In this document: positions 1-11,614 of the stretch, one piece after another | How the letters are laid out: each line of letters opens with the position of its first letter | Position numbering within the stretch: the stretch's first letter is position 1 | DNA from: Tricholomella constricta | Taxonomy: Eukaryota; Basidiomycota; Agaricomycetes; Agaricales; Lyophyllaceae | Direction: 5' to 3' | Assembly (NCBI GenBank): GCA_013368375.1 | Contig: JAACJP010000035.1 | Coordinates: 310,001 to 374,000 of the forward strand | Length of the DNA stretch: 64,000 bases | The notes under the pieces: model-generated | Databases searched by the model: none | What the model saw: the letters and a program-made list of their open reading frames with translations, nothing else | What the model was told of the DNA's origin: nothing | Program-made: the position numbers and the translations under genes

Positions 1-660
1 GTGGCGCCACCATACGCATAATTGTATGTGAAAACGAGAGACCGGTTGTGCTGGGTTGTGACGTAGTCAACCCAGTTCTCGCCGCCCGTGGCAGTCCAGC
101 CGGGGTAAGGCGGATTACCGAGAGGATTGCCAACGGCGGGAAGGGTCCCGGTGGGGCTGAATCCGGTTTGGGTATACGAGTCACCGCTGTGGTATTCGGG
201 CGTCAAGAAACATCAAACTGGCCGAGCGAAAGGACTCACAAGCTGAACCAGTAGTTCGCCTTGGCGGTGGAAGTTGGCGGGGGGACAGTGCTGGCTGTTG
301 TTGTTGTGGGAGGTGTCGAAGTACCCGGGATGCACTGGCTATACCCTAGTAGAGTGGTACTTAACCATTCGTTCAATCTGCATTAAATCTCCGGGCCAAC
401 ACTTACAGTCATTGACGTATGTGCAGGTGTTCCTTTCACCACAGTGTCAGCCGCGGCAGCTTTACGATCATGGACAGACATACCCAGAGACGCAGGTGGT
501 AGCGCCTGTCCATCCAATACCCCCACCTGTGTCAAATTGGTTAACATTCTCGAAGCATGTATTTAAGATTCCTACATTGCGACCACGCAGCTCCCTGAGC
601 GAGCGCAGAGGAAATGATGGTGGCGAAGGCAACAAACGGGAGAGCAGAAAGGGTCAACAT
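1..660 (-). CDS. CBM1-GDSL esterase (CE16-type), 5' part; runs off the window
   Basis: Secreted plant-cell-wall esterase, N-terminal part only. Exons read by eye on the minus strand are 576-660, 484-526, 407-432 (only 26 nt), 240-345 and 186-1, with phases that fit. The product starts with a hydrophobic signal peptide ending near SSALAQ. A family-1 carbohydrate-binding module follows, with the Cys/Trp pattern [17 protein letters not shown] and NDWYSQC. A Thr/Pro/Ser linker leads into a catalytic domain opening with [14 protein letters not shown], whose Ser is the GDSL nucleophile. The remainder ([20 protein letters not shown], then NYAYGGAT) matches the block I order of fungal carbohydrate esterase family 16 acetylesterases. 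By family it would deacetylate hemicellulose or oligosaccharides outside the cell, anchored to cellulose. The His/Asp of the catalytic triad lie outside the window. Start chosen at the only ATG giving a signal peptide. Confidence 0.88.
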
Positions 661-1379
661 TTGAAATGAAGCACGCAAAGCAGAAGGATTGGGTACATGG
701 TAGCTCTTCTTTTATAAAGGTGCTTGTTTACGTGCGTCATGTGTCCATAATTGTGCAGATACTTCGGTGGATCGACAGGTTACAGAAATTGAAAGCAAAA
801 CCAGCGACGCGTCGGGCCATGGATCTAGGATTGGGTGCCCGGGGATTTGCCGATTGAAGGTCGGAAAAATCGAAGTCCATGCGCATTCGATAGATAGAGT
901 CCGAGAATGATGACTTGGAAAGAAACGGGAGACAGAGGATAATACGGAAGCCGTCGACTTCGTATCAGGCAGGTGAACGCGCGGCGTGATCATCTTGATA
1001 ACGGGCGCCCGACTGTTCGCAGTAGAAGGGGACTTCCATTCCAAAACATATTTCAAGCAGCGGCCATTGAGTACGAGTGTGGATCGATAGAGTCACAGCT
1101 GCCGGTGCATAGCAGCAACTGGGCAATTGTATTCGGAATAACGATCCCCTTGGTGGAAATAAGGAAGGATTCTGAATCAGTCACTGAAGTTTGCGACTGA
1201 GACCACTGAGTACTGAGTATTGAGGAAGCACGAGAAAAAGTGTGTTCCGTCCTTCCTGCGGCGTTATTCTTTTCTCGCAGAAATGCCGGAAGCGTGCGTT
1301 GCTGAACGGGCCGGGTTATCAGGAGGTGGAGCAGCATATGCTAGGGTTAGGGTTAGGCCAAATCAAAAGCAAAAAAGAA
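661..1379. other. Intergenic region upstream of the esterase
   Basis: Short open frames exist on both strands but none shows a recognisable domain or a convincing exon chain. The right end holds the telomere-like repeat TAGGGTTAGGGTTAGG (about 1342-1357), which is shared with the flank of the second U1 gene. Confidence 0.5.
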
Positions 1380-1556
1380 GCGCCCGCCCAGCCAGAGTGG
1401 CCGGAGCGGGACAGGGAAATATTGAGACGGTGCATGAGCCGAAGCCCATACAAGCCGCAGACACTCCCTGTATGGACAGGGTCGCCGTGCTATGGGGAGT
1501 CTCCACGGCCCACAAACCCGGGTAGGTGAAGGGGCTTATGCCATCAAGGTAAGTAT
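1380..1556 (-). ncRNA. U1 spliceosomal snRNA, copy a
   Basis: On the minus strand the RNA begins with ATACTTACCT, the U1 5' end that pairs with 5' splice sites. It is followed by several hairpins (CCCTGT-CCAT-ACAGGG; ATGGGC-TTCG-GCTCAT; CCGTG...CACGG), then a weak Sm-like AATATTTCC. A terminal stem is formed by CCCGC...GCGGG, and a T-rich stretch follows. The 177-nt sequence is identical by eye to the copy at 13760-13936. A TATA box lies 33 bp before the first base, as expected for a Pol II snRNA gene. The 3' end is inferred from the terminal stem. U1 recruits the spliceosome to 5' splice sites in the nucleus. The Sm site departs from consensus, which is the main reservation. Confidence 0.85.
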
Positions 1557-1581
1557 GAGGTGTTCATATGCTGCCTCAATG

Positions 1582-1589
1582 CTTTTATA
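1582..1589 (-). promoter_or_regulatory. TATA box of U1 copy a
   Basis: TATAAAAG on the minus strand, first base 33 bp before the U1 5' end. Further upstream lies GGTCCGTGC, which is also upstream of U1 copy b and could be a proximal element. Confidence 0.75.
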
Positions 1590-1592
1590 CTA

Positions 1593-2455
1593 AGCGCCCG
1601 CGCACGGACCATCCATTCTTGCCGAGAACTGATGATTTTTACATCACTGTCATTTACGCATATTGAGAAACACTTGCAAGCACTCGTCGTCCTGCTCGCA
1701 GTCACAAATTTATGATTCATAATTATGCTATGGCTACACTCATGGCCACTAATAACTAGGTCTGGCCCACTTCTCCAATCGTACTACTGCGCCATGCTCC
1801 TCGCTTGTCTACCTGAAATTCGAAATACTCGCATTCTTCGCTTGTATTTAGCCGAGCTAGCAGTTCGTGCAGTTCATCCCTCAGAGCTTTTTGCGGGGAA
1901 GCATCGCGAGCCTCCTGCTACTAAGTGAATTATTTTCTGCTTCATGCGAGACGTGGACTTCCGTTGCGCATGGATGCTGTATCTGTTGATACGCACGAAG
2001 CAAATGCGTAGTTGCTTGCAGCTTGACAAGCGTGCCAGTAGGTCACCCAGGACCGCTGCGTCTGCGACCTGATGGAATATATGCAAACTTCTGTTGCATT
2101 AATAGGTGTTTAAAAACTTATTGCCATCGCTGCTCCCTGAGCATGGTAAGAAGAGTGTGGTGAGCCTTCACAGTGCATCTATATTTCTTTCAACAACTCA
2201 CGAGCATTAGTAGGGTAACCTACATCGCCCTGCAGGCAAATATTACCACTGCACTTGGGATTTCATTGGTGCGCGATACACGAGCGCCCAACTCATCGTT
2301 GATGGCACTAGGAATTCAAACGCTAAAGATGTTTGAGCTACATGTATCATCCCTTCAAAAGTAAGGAAATGCTTACCGAAGCTCGAATCCAGCACGATTG
2401 TCGGCAACTTTCGAAACGAACAAGGTCGAAACGCTAGTTGCTTACAAAACGATGA
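1593..2455. other. No gene recognised
   Basis: Only short, unconvincing frames on either strand; no domain, tRNA or repeat was recognised. Confidence 0.4.
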
Positions 2456-2459
2456 CCCT

Positions 2460-2860
2460 ACTTTATGCCTATGCGGGCCCATCTATATCTTCGTCTACGA
2501 ATGGTCACGGATCAGTGTTTAGCAGCACTTCAGACGTTGAGAAGGTCGTCCTACATATATGCATCGTCTCCTGCTTCGTGGGAGACATCGTCCTTCCCGG
2601 CGACTATATCGCGAATATCGATACACTCTTAACGCTATTGGCTCCAATTACCAGGTCAGCTCGCAAGGCTTCCCCGGACTTCGAGACGACGACGGAAGGG
2701 GTGGCGGTCTCCCCTGCCAGAACCCTGTTATTCAAGCGAGATGTATCTAGGTGTATATGGAGCGGCTGGAATCCAAGAGCAATTCTTGAAGATCTGCGCG
2801 CTACGTGCAAGGTTAGCGCAGTATCCGCGGTGTTTCGAACGTGCACGTGCACTTACGTGT
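2460..2860 (-). pseudogene. Decayed FAD-dependent monooxygenase fragment
   Basis: The minus-strand reading contains GEALRADLVIGANSVKSV and then IVAGKDDVSHEAGDDAYM. These resemble the ADLVIGADG..S motif and following block of salicylate-hydroxylase-like FAD monooxygenases. A second frame immediately downstream reads MGPHRH, resembling the WMGP.RH motif of the same family. The two pieces are in different frames, the Gly-Asp of the motif is changed, and no N-terminal GxGxxG nucleotide-binding segment was found. I read it as a relic. Alternative: a chance match, since only two motifs are visible. Confidence 0.5.
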
Positions 2861-4257
2861 ATGAAGTACAGAGCGCCACGGTTCTTAAGATCGTCACCGT
2901 TCGCCATTGGCCTAACATATCGAAATGAGCGTCAATTCGAAACTCTTTCGACGGAAAGCGGAAGGTACACAACATACATCTCCACAGGAAGAGCGAATGA
3001 GAAGGACGGTTATGTCCTTAACCTTCCGTATCTGTATCAGAAGTCGACTCATGTTCTGAATCGGAGTGACTTGAATGCCAGCACCGACGTCACCGAGGCG
3101 TCAATTGGACTGCTTTCCGCGGCCAATTTAAAAGGACGTACGCTGCTGAAAGAATGCAAAGGTGTCGAGGCCGCGGCGCATTGTGGACAGCCTCAAAGCG
3201 TCTTCACGATAGAACAGCTTTGAGATCCAACTGCGCAGGTTCTGTAGGTTGGCTGTCAATGAACAGGTCGGGGAATGGATATAAATGGGACGCACCATGG
3301 TCAAAAGTAAGGTAACTCAAAGCCTCGGGTGGGTACCGCGTCACTTTACCTCTGTCCTCTGTCCTCCCCAAAAACTGGATACAAGAACAGTAACAAGGAC
3401 TTGGCCCAGATCCGCGCCCATGAATGACAAGGAAGTTCAGGCCCACGAGATCGGCGGATGTTAATTATGGCATTATGGCATTGACACTTGACAACGACCA
3501 ACGACAGCCAACGACAGCCAATGACTAAAGGGTAAAGGGGTGCGTTGCAGGGTGCGTGCGATAGATCGTAAGTAAGTTAAGTACATACATGACCTGACCT
3601 GACCTGATCTGACCTGACCGGTCCGGCGAAAGATTGAGTGTCGGATGAGAATGACGTTGTCAGGTTTTCCGGGAAATGAATCATGAAAGGGTGGCTGGTG
3701 AGTGGGTTTAGCCTCTGCCGCCACGACTGTGGTAGACGCGTGAAATGCGTCATTTCCCTCCGGAGTCCCACACGCGTGCAGCGTCGACTAGTAAGTACTT
3801 GAGTCCCAAGCGGGCGTCAGGCACCAGATATCCAGAGACTTGCAGGGTAGAACATAAATCTAGAAGAAGTTAAAGTTGGGGCTGTTAATTGAACGATGTG
3901 GCGATTGGTGGCTGAAGAAGAAGCACAACCAAGACGCCTGAGCGCTGAGCTATGTTATTACGGGAGTGGATAGGAGCAAGGGACGTACCTTCCCAGTTAT
4001 TCTGGTGACAGGAGCTACCTACCAGCCACAGGTGGGGAAAGATATTTGCGGAAGAGAAGCATAGAACTTGGCAGGGCCGCTTATAAGTAAGTAAGTATCG
4101 TGTGGCTCCTTCAAGGGCGCATTGCCCATCTGATTCCACAGTACTCGAGCTCGATCTGCGCCCCAGAATCGAAGAAATACGCATGAAGTTAAAGTATATC
4201 CTATTTTTCTGACAGCACAAAAAATCACAGAACGACGCAAGTCCTTTGTAGATCTAG
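2861..4257. other. Gene-free stretch with a short tandem repeat
   Basis: No gene recognised. At about 3589-3620 there is a (CCTGA)n tandem array of about six units with one variant. A preceding AACGACAGCC-type repeat lies near 3488-3520. The right end approaches the 3' side of the F-box gene. Confidence 0.45.
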
Positions 4258-4273
4258 AAAAAAAAAAAAAAAA
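4258..4273. repeat. Poly-A run of 16
   Basis: Sixteen consecutive A on the plus strand, just beyond the stop codon of the F-box gene. It may be part of the 3' untranslated region of that gene (read there as T) or slippage-prone DNA. Confidence 0.8.
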
Positions 4274-4287
4274 CACAGCAAGCAGGC

Positions 4288-6857
4288 TCACTCATAACAT
4301 AAAATAAAGATTTTCCCATCCTTGACCGACAGGATGACCGCACCCTGAGACTGGTCGATGTTTATCGTCTCCACCGTGTCCAGATCCAACTCATCAGGGA
4401 TGTCCAGCGTCCGCACCACCCCTCCCGACTGCGACCACGCCGCCCCACCCTCCCCCACCTTCTCCAGATCCTCGCCAAACGGCGGAAACGTCACGAAGCG
4501 CAACCACTTCGCGTCCGGCTCGTCCGTGCGCGGGCGCGTCGGATCGTCCTCGTTCTCTACGAACTCGATCCACACCGCATGCCCAAAGTCGACGGCGACG
4601 AGCGGCCTCGGGCGGTCCCCCGCGTCCTCATCGTCATCTGCGCCATCCGGCACGCAGTATACCTCGAACGGCGTGCTGACGTACCACAGATGCATCAGCG
4701 CATCGTCCTTTATCTCCTCCTCCGCCGCCTCCCGCTCCCGCGTGCTCGGCGCCTTGCTGCTCGACGCGAACGCCGCATCCCCGTTCTGCACTTCGGTCTC
4801 GTCCGGCTTCCGCAGGGTATGCGGTGTCCCTATGAGCCGGTGCTGGAGCTGCGTAATTCCGCCGGGGACCCATTCCCCGTGCGTGAGAGGGACGCGGAAG
4901 TAGTGTTGCGCGAGGATGAAACGCGTGCGGTGTGTGACCTGGTCGTGCGAGGAGAGCAAGACGACTGTGCAGCTCACGCGTGGGATGCTTGGCAGGCTTG
5001 GCCACCATTGCCGAACGAAGTGTGCACTGTCGGGACACCATGGCGGGAAGGGGAAGGGATTTGGGTTGGGGGGTTGTTCTTGGGGTGGGGGCAATGCAGC
5101 CGGCGTCGTTGTTGTCAGGGCTGTCGATGTGGATGCCGTGCCGTTCAACTGGGGCGCAGGCGTCGGAGATAGTGATGTGGAGAGGATGCCCGTTGTCTCT
5201 GAGCCGTTAACCGTGTCTGTTGACGGTGTCGGGGCAGCTGCATCTAGTGCCGCGACGGTGCCTGGGTCAGTCTGGCCAGCTTCAAGGGCAGGCACCAGAT
5301 CATTCTTCAGCGACGGGAAGATGAATTTTCTAGTAAGGGTTTTCGCAGGTGACACAGAGTACGAAATGTAGGGCGCGTCGTGCTTTGACTTTGACCGCTT
5401 GGTAAATGCTTGCAGAAGGTGCAAGGGATAGAAATACTGATAAGCGCCGTCACTTTCTTCGCAATGGATGACGATATTGCGTTCGTAGAGAATGCATGAC
5501 CAGTTTGAAGATGGGACCTGACATGATAGTCAGTAAAATACGTGTTGACAGCTAGAGACCACGCACACATTCAATGCCTGTGTCGATGAATACATATTCG
5601 GGCTTATCCCAGTCTGGGAGCGCATACAAACCAATAGTATTGGTGCTTGAAACCCATACAAAGGCCGACAATAATCTCGCTGTGGGGTCTAGAAGGAAGA
5701 CATTCATAACGACTCCCGCTGTTTTGAAATCCGTTACGTGGGAGAACACTGGGGGAGTGCTGGAGCTCTCCCCCGATGGGCTATCGGAGAACTTTAACCG
5801 CATGAGGACAAACTCCATGGCCCGTTCATCATCGTAACTGGAGAGAAATGTGTCATTATGGGCTCAAGTATGATAGATAAGCATACGTACGCTCCGTTGA
5901 CAATTTTCGCCATCGTGAAATAAACAGTTTTCTCCTCGAACTCCACTCTACATTTCCAGAGCTCCCATCGTTCTCCCGGATTCCATTCCGCTAGGCAGGT
6001 ATCCGTCTGCACGTCCCAACAAACTACCTTACCGCTCTTGGTGGCACATAGGGTGTAACTTGACGTAATTGGGGAAAGCCAATCAACTTCCTCATCTGGG
6101 GGTGCGCTGACAACCTTGTACCACTTTTGTGCTCGCGACGATCCTGGATCAGCGCCCTTTGCGACATCCATATAGTTTGAATGTTGGTTGATATCGGCGT
6201 AGGGGCCTGTGCCGATTGGCTTGGGTCCACGATGGCGCCATGCCGTCTCATATCGCGTAGCTTTGTTCACGGAGCGTATGAGCTGCTCCGTCGAAAGGTC
6301 CGTGAGTCGTTGGAATCCCTTGAGTGGCAGTGCACGACATCTTCGAAGCAAGTCGGTGGCAATGTGTCGATAAACCGGCCGGGTATTCGAAAAATCATAA
6401 AGAGTCTTGCACGTCTGGGTAACAAGAACTAGTGTGTCAGTATCGAGACGCGTACGAGGTGTGAAAGATATTCCGGAAGGAACACATCACTCTCGGATCC
6501 AGGACCACGGCTAGTGATCTGAGCTGAATTGCCACATCCACCGATGCTCGCCGACGTACAGAACGTGTAATCTATTCACGCCAGGCCGCTGGCTCGCCGC
6601 CTTCCCTGGTCAACTGAATGTCCCACCGATCACGAAGACCATGCCGATGTCTTGCATCCGCAAATGCCGATCGCCGAGAGCTGTTCCTTCCAGGACATTC
6701 CGAAGGTAGTGCTCACCAAATGTAAGGTATGTACGTCGCGCAACTCTAGTCGTGAAGCGATATTAAGAAGTAGATCGTAGGGCAGAGTATTCAGTCCCAT
6801 TTGTTCGTCTGGCTCGGAGTTTGTGGTGGGTTCTGAGCAGGTGCTCAGGCCCAACAT
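4288..6857 (-). CDS. F-box domain protein
   Basis: Four exons on the minus strand: 6857-6717, 6414 to about 5881, about 5830 to 5576, and about 5521 to 4288. The N-terminus carries an F-box (LNTLPYDLLLNIASRLELRD, then VHTLHLTCKTLYDFSNTRP), which in the family binds Skp1 in SCF ubiquitin ligases. The remaining roughly 650 residues resemble F-box proteins of mushrooms with beta-rich substrate regions. There is a segment SYTLCATKSGKVVCWDVQTD that looks like a beta-propeller blade, and a low-complexity Thr/Pro stretch. The first intron (6415-6716, 302 bp) is much longer than the others and falls inside the F-box. Two in-frame ATGs are possible, 6857 and 6800; I took the first. Substrate unknown. 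Confidence 0.82.
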
Positions 6858-9800
6858 GAAAGTATTAGTAGGTCGCGAGATTAACGATGTGAAAGGCGCC
6901 CAAAGCTTTGCTTTCAGTCGATGCAAGGGGCGGGAGAAAGGGTGAGTGCAAAGGCAATCTGGCTGTGTAACTTAACTGTCCTGGCCTCACGTGAGCTATC
7001 ATGTCGCTGACTCAGCTGGAGCCGACGTCGGCGCGTGCCCGACTACAAGGACTCGACTACAAACTTCATCCTTGTTCTAAGGCTGTACTTTATAAGTCTT
7101 TTATTCTGAAAACACCGTCTTATTTGCCACGAAGGGAATCATAACTTTCTCGTACGACTCAGGTTCTAGTCACACAGGGCGTTGGCACCACCACTGGGTT
7201 TCTACGTACACCTGAACGATCCACCGACAATCTACTGGTCCAATGGCTAGTGGTGACTTCAACGTCTACTTCGGGGATATTCTGGCCAACATTCGGAATA
7301 CTTCAGTGACTTGAATGGCACCACTCTCAATAGACAGCGAAAGCTTCAAACCATCAACTCTTGATCGGCCGAATGCTATTATAATCTGTAGGGCGGTGCT
7401 TGTGTGTACGACACACTGATATTCTCCTTCATGATCCAGAGAATCTCTGGATCCATTTGCATGTCGAGGGCTTTAGATGTAACATACTTCCCACCATCAC
7501 ATGGGTCTGTGCGCTTGCTCGCCGCGCTGCACGTTTGGATGGCTGATCGTCTTACTTGTCGTTTCTCGAAGCGCGGTCGCGAGGGCCTTAACTCAACTCA
7601 ACCCCAGTTCTCAAAAACTATCCCTCGTTGCGAACCCCGTGTACTTGTTCTATCCCTCGTTTGTTCTTCTCCGGACAAGCTTTCATTCAGGAACATCCTT
7701 ATACCCCATCAGGAGCAATTTGCAAGAGTGTCGATGTCTGCCTGCGGCATCGATCGCCGGGGTTGATTCCAAGGTTCAAGCAAATACATCGGCGTAGGAG
7801 GAACATCAGCAAGCTGCTGCATGATACTCACCTTCCGGAGCAAGAACCTACAATATCTAGGCATGGATACCCGCAAATCTTAGTTCCCCGCGTAACGATC
7901 TTCGTCGCTTGAGAGGGTTCGACAGACATCCTTCCAAAATTCAGCCCACTTTTTACCAGTGTTGCCGGCGGGGTTGCACATAAGCTGTAAGGAATCCGAA
8001 TTGCGGTGAGCGTCCCACGTTCTCCTCGTTCTCCGGGCACTAGTACTTCATTTCAGCCTGATAGTCAGAACCTTCCTCATCATGCTGCACGCCGCCTGGT
8101 ATCGCTCGATTATGAATCCCTATGGTTGCCTGAATCAGTTTGGGATCAGCTACGAAAGGAGAAACGAACATTCTGACAACTCGAGGGAAATGTTTTTTGG
8201 TCATATTTGGCCTGCCGATGTCAGGCCTTAGCCCTGGTACATGGTTTCGCAACTACTCAGATCCTAATCTTAATTTGTCTAATTCAGACCAACCCCGATC
8301 CTCAGCAATTGGTCCCTTCAACGAGCTGATTGAGTCAGCGGAGGCTGCGCAGTGGACGATTAGCGGTAATCGTCGTCCGCGATTTGTCTGCGACGTCCAC
8401 GTCGGCGCTGAATCGACACTGGTCATCCCTCAAGGGTATGATGTATCATGTGAGATCGACTGAGACCGATCTGCCCTACGTACAGACACGATAGTTGCTG
8501 CAAACCCTTCTCGATGCAATGATCACTTGATCTCCTGCCTTGATCTCGCCGAGCCAACGTGCGTTGATGGCTCGCCAATCCTTTGTTTCTCGTTCATAAT
8601 CGAAGATTGGGCTCTGCCTCTCAGCACCTCTCCTAAAATGCGTTGATCAACATGTCCCTTCAACCGTCCACATTCTCAATGATTTTGCGACCAGCAGCGA
8701 TACGAAATGCCACCTTTTGAATCCGCTTTGCTTCCGTCACCCTTATCCGATTCCGACACCCGATCTCGCACTCCGATACCGGTGACCGTGAACCTGGACG
8801 CCCTGGCCCCTGGATCCATTCGTTGCTATCAACTACTTATCAATAATTTTCTTCTAGTACCATTTGGCATCTACTATACCGGATGCGTCCAAACAGAGGT
8901 CTAGACGCACATTCAAACGACTAAATGTGCGCTCCCATTCCGCAATGTCCCTATAGTGAGTATACATCGTGGAACCTAACAAGACGCGTCATTTCTAGTC
9001 GATCAATTCAATTCTCAACATGATCAAGGGTGCAATGCGTACGTGAGGTTTCTCTCCCGATATAAATCACTTGAAGAATCAACACAACAACCTCCGAGTC
9101 CGCCAAATGCACATGTGGTTCATGGATCAGTGTCTTTGGTAAGCCTATATCCATAAGTAGCTGGATGCACCAATAACTTTGAGTGGAGAGGAGAAGAACA
9201 AGCATTCCTTTTACGAGCAAAGCCTATACAGCCTCACAAATCCGACCGCAAGTTCGCACCCAAGATCACTACAAAACCAATGTCGCTAACCTGTTCAACA
9301 ATCTAACGACTCGCGCCAAGTCTCAGGCTCGGAAGCTCCGGAAGTCGGATACACTTTAAGTGGACGCTGGCTGGTCCACAAAACATTAATTACCCCAGCG
9401 CTCTCAACAATCAAGTCCATTGATTTGAAAAGCGGAAGCAAAGTTGCTATTCCAAGACCTTCAGGCCGCAAGTTGGCTCAAGTTGGTCAAAAACGACACC
9501 AAACCGTGTCCTTTCCCGATCGACTTGTCAAGTGGATCGATCTCGCCAAAAGTAGGGCGCGAAAAAAAAAAAAGCAAGAAAAAAATCGGCCCGAAGTACC
9601 TGACTTCTCACAAGGCAAGCGAACGTCGTAGGGCCACACCAAAGACGCTACACAAGACAAGAACAATATGCCAATCTCTACAGTACTTGAAAGAGCAACA
9701 GCCTGCCTGGTATGTCTCTCGTCATAGCATAAAGAATCTATGAAAGAAGCGGAATAAGCGAGTTCATTTCAGATTAGATGGATCATCATCACTTCGAAGA

Positions 9801-10064
9801 CTCGGAGCCACCTAGAACCAACTATATTGAGGTCGAAGCTTACATGACCAAAAGGGAAAATGGGGCCCGTTGCCAAGTTTGTTTATGGTGCTGTACGTTC
9901 TTTTCAATTTGTCTACATTTCAGGGCCCCAGGAAGCGAATCGAGCCTAACCTTTTCGTGAAGTGCCAAGCGTCAAAACAATCGAGGCAATAAATATAAGT
10001 TGACTCTGCTCTGTAACTCTAGCTCGTTCAGACGCCAACAACGCAAGCTCATTGACAAACAGCC
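6858..10064. other. 3.2 kb without a recognised gene
   Basis: Several frames of 60-120 codons exist (for example 7404-7766 and 8140-8463, plus strand), but none has recognisable domains or joins into a plausible multi-exon gene. The part near 9560-9590 is A-rich. It may contain old transposon debris, but no terminal repeats were seen. Confidence 0.4.
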
Positions 10065-11614
10065 ATGGACATACATCATGTACACTCGTTATATCCTCAC
10101 ATCCCTTATCCGATGTCGCGTCACGAAGCCGAGCTCCACTGGGAGATGACTCGCCGCCAGGTATGTCTCTGGGATACTCTCAGAAACTTGGGCGCTTACC
10201 TTATCAACGACACTAGATGCGTGCCAAACTGGAGACCTTGCCATCGTCATCGTTCGCTCGTACGATGCTCGAGGAGGACGAGCTCTTTTACGCCACGTTT
10301 CCACTTGCCAAGCAGGCTGCGATCGACGCATGGATCTCGCAACATACGCTGCATGGTCCATATGCTACGCCTGCTACCCAGGATGGGATATCGTCCTTTG
10401 TCGAGGCCTCAACTGCATCATTCGCTCACGAGTGCCACCCGCCGCCAACGTCCCCGAATTACGCCATGGAAGAGATTTCACATCACCATTCAAATCACCC
10501 CAAGGCGTCGCCGCCGTCGCCTTCGGTCCGACTTGATTACGACTTCTACACCGCAGATGCTCAGCCGAACATTCCCGGAGCTGTTGCACAGGGCCAAAGT
10601 GGCATGGTACAACGCGTGTATCATCACTCGGATCACCCAGTGAGTAATTTTGATCTGTCTGTCTCCCGTACTATTATTGAGAGCAATAGTTCCAGTTGTT
10701 TCCCAAATCTTCATCCCCACCGGCCTCTCCGGAGATCATCCATCTCGCCAGTCATCTCCTGGTTCCATCCCAGAGACGAGGGCTCAACGATGTGTCACGC
10801 CACCTCGCTCAATCGTTTACCACAGAGCCCATGGAACCTGCTTCAGATTCTGACGAATCCAACGTGACCCCTCCCTGCTCGCCGTCTTCTCCCTGTCCGA
10901 TGCTTTCTTCCCCCATGTTCCCCCCTTCCTGCACCTTTGAACCTCCTCAGTTCACGGGCGACTGGGCGGCTGATGCTATAGCCGCGGATCCGCTCCTCCA
11001 TGCGCCGCGGCCATCGTACCCGGAACAGACGCTGCTCCCTGCGCTGATCCCCTGGGACACTCCCGTCGTCGACGTCCCCCCTACCCGCCGCCACCACCTC
11101 ACGTATCGCCAGAACCGGAATTCTCGCTCACGCTCGCGCTCGCACCCGTATATGCCGAGGAAGTCTAGTTCGCCGTCCATGTCGCGCGCAAGCTCCCTGC
11201 AGCCGCAGGCGCAGCCGCGCAAGCGCGTCAAGGCGATCAGGGACAAGGACGGCAAGCCCATCATGGCCTGTTTGTTCTGCCGTGGCCGTAAGATCGCGTG
11301 TGGTCCACCGCCACCTGGCAGCGTTGATAAGACGTGCAAGTAAGTGTATGATCTTCGTCGTACTTGGAAAACCGTCCTGATATATCTACCGTAGTCAATG
11401 CGCTCGGCGAAACTTGCCCTGCAACTATCCTCTTGAAAACCGCAGGGGAATGCGCAAGCCCAAGTTGAAGGCGGAAGAAGATATCAACGTCGATACCCTT
11501 CAGGCCATGGACGCCCCTCCCCTACTGATCAAGGCTGAGGTGACTGAGCTCGATGTCGCAGCATCGTCTGATGACTCAGACGACTCAGGATCGGAGTGGG
11601 AGGGCGACGCGTAG
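10065..11614 (+). CDS. Zn2Cys6 fungal-type transcription factor
   Basis: Four exons: 10065 to about 10159, about 10217 to 10639, about 10696 to 11340, and about 11396 to 11614, joined by GT-AG introns in phase. The C-terminal part has a binuclear zinc cluster, CLFCRGRKIAC then TCNQCARRNLPC, giving C-x2-C-x6-C-x11-C-x2-C-x6-C. The fourth Cys is just before the last intron and the fifth just after it. A basic KRVKAIRDKDGKP segment precedes it. The upstream two thirds are Ser/Pro-rich with an Arg/Ser run (RSRSRSHP), and the tail is acidic (SSDDSDDSGSEWEGD). Such proteins bind DNA in the nucleus. Unlike most of the family the zinc cluster is C-terminal and no fungal_trans regulatory domain is seen. 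Target genes unknown. Confidence 0.85.

Noticed and set aside
1332..1529. Protein frame conserved between the two inverted copies (about 60 codons, PAQPEWPERDREIL...)
   Set aside because: On each copy it is antisense to the U1 RNA; conservation comes from the RNA gene.
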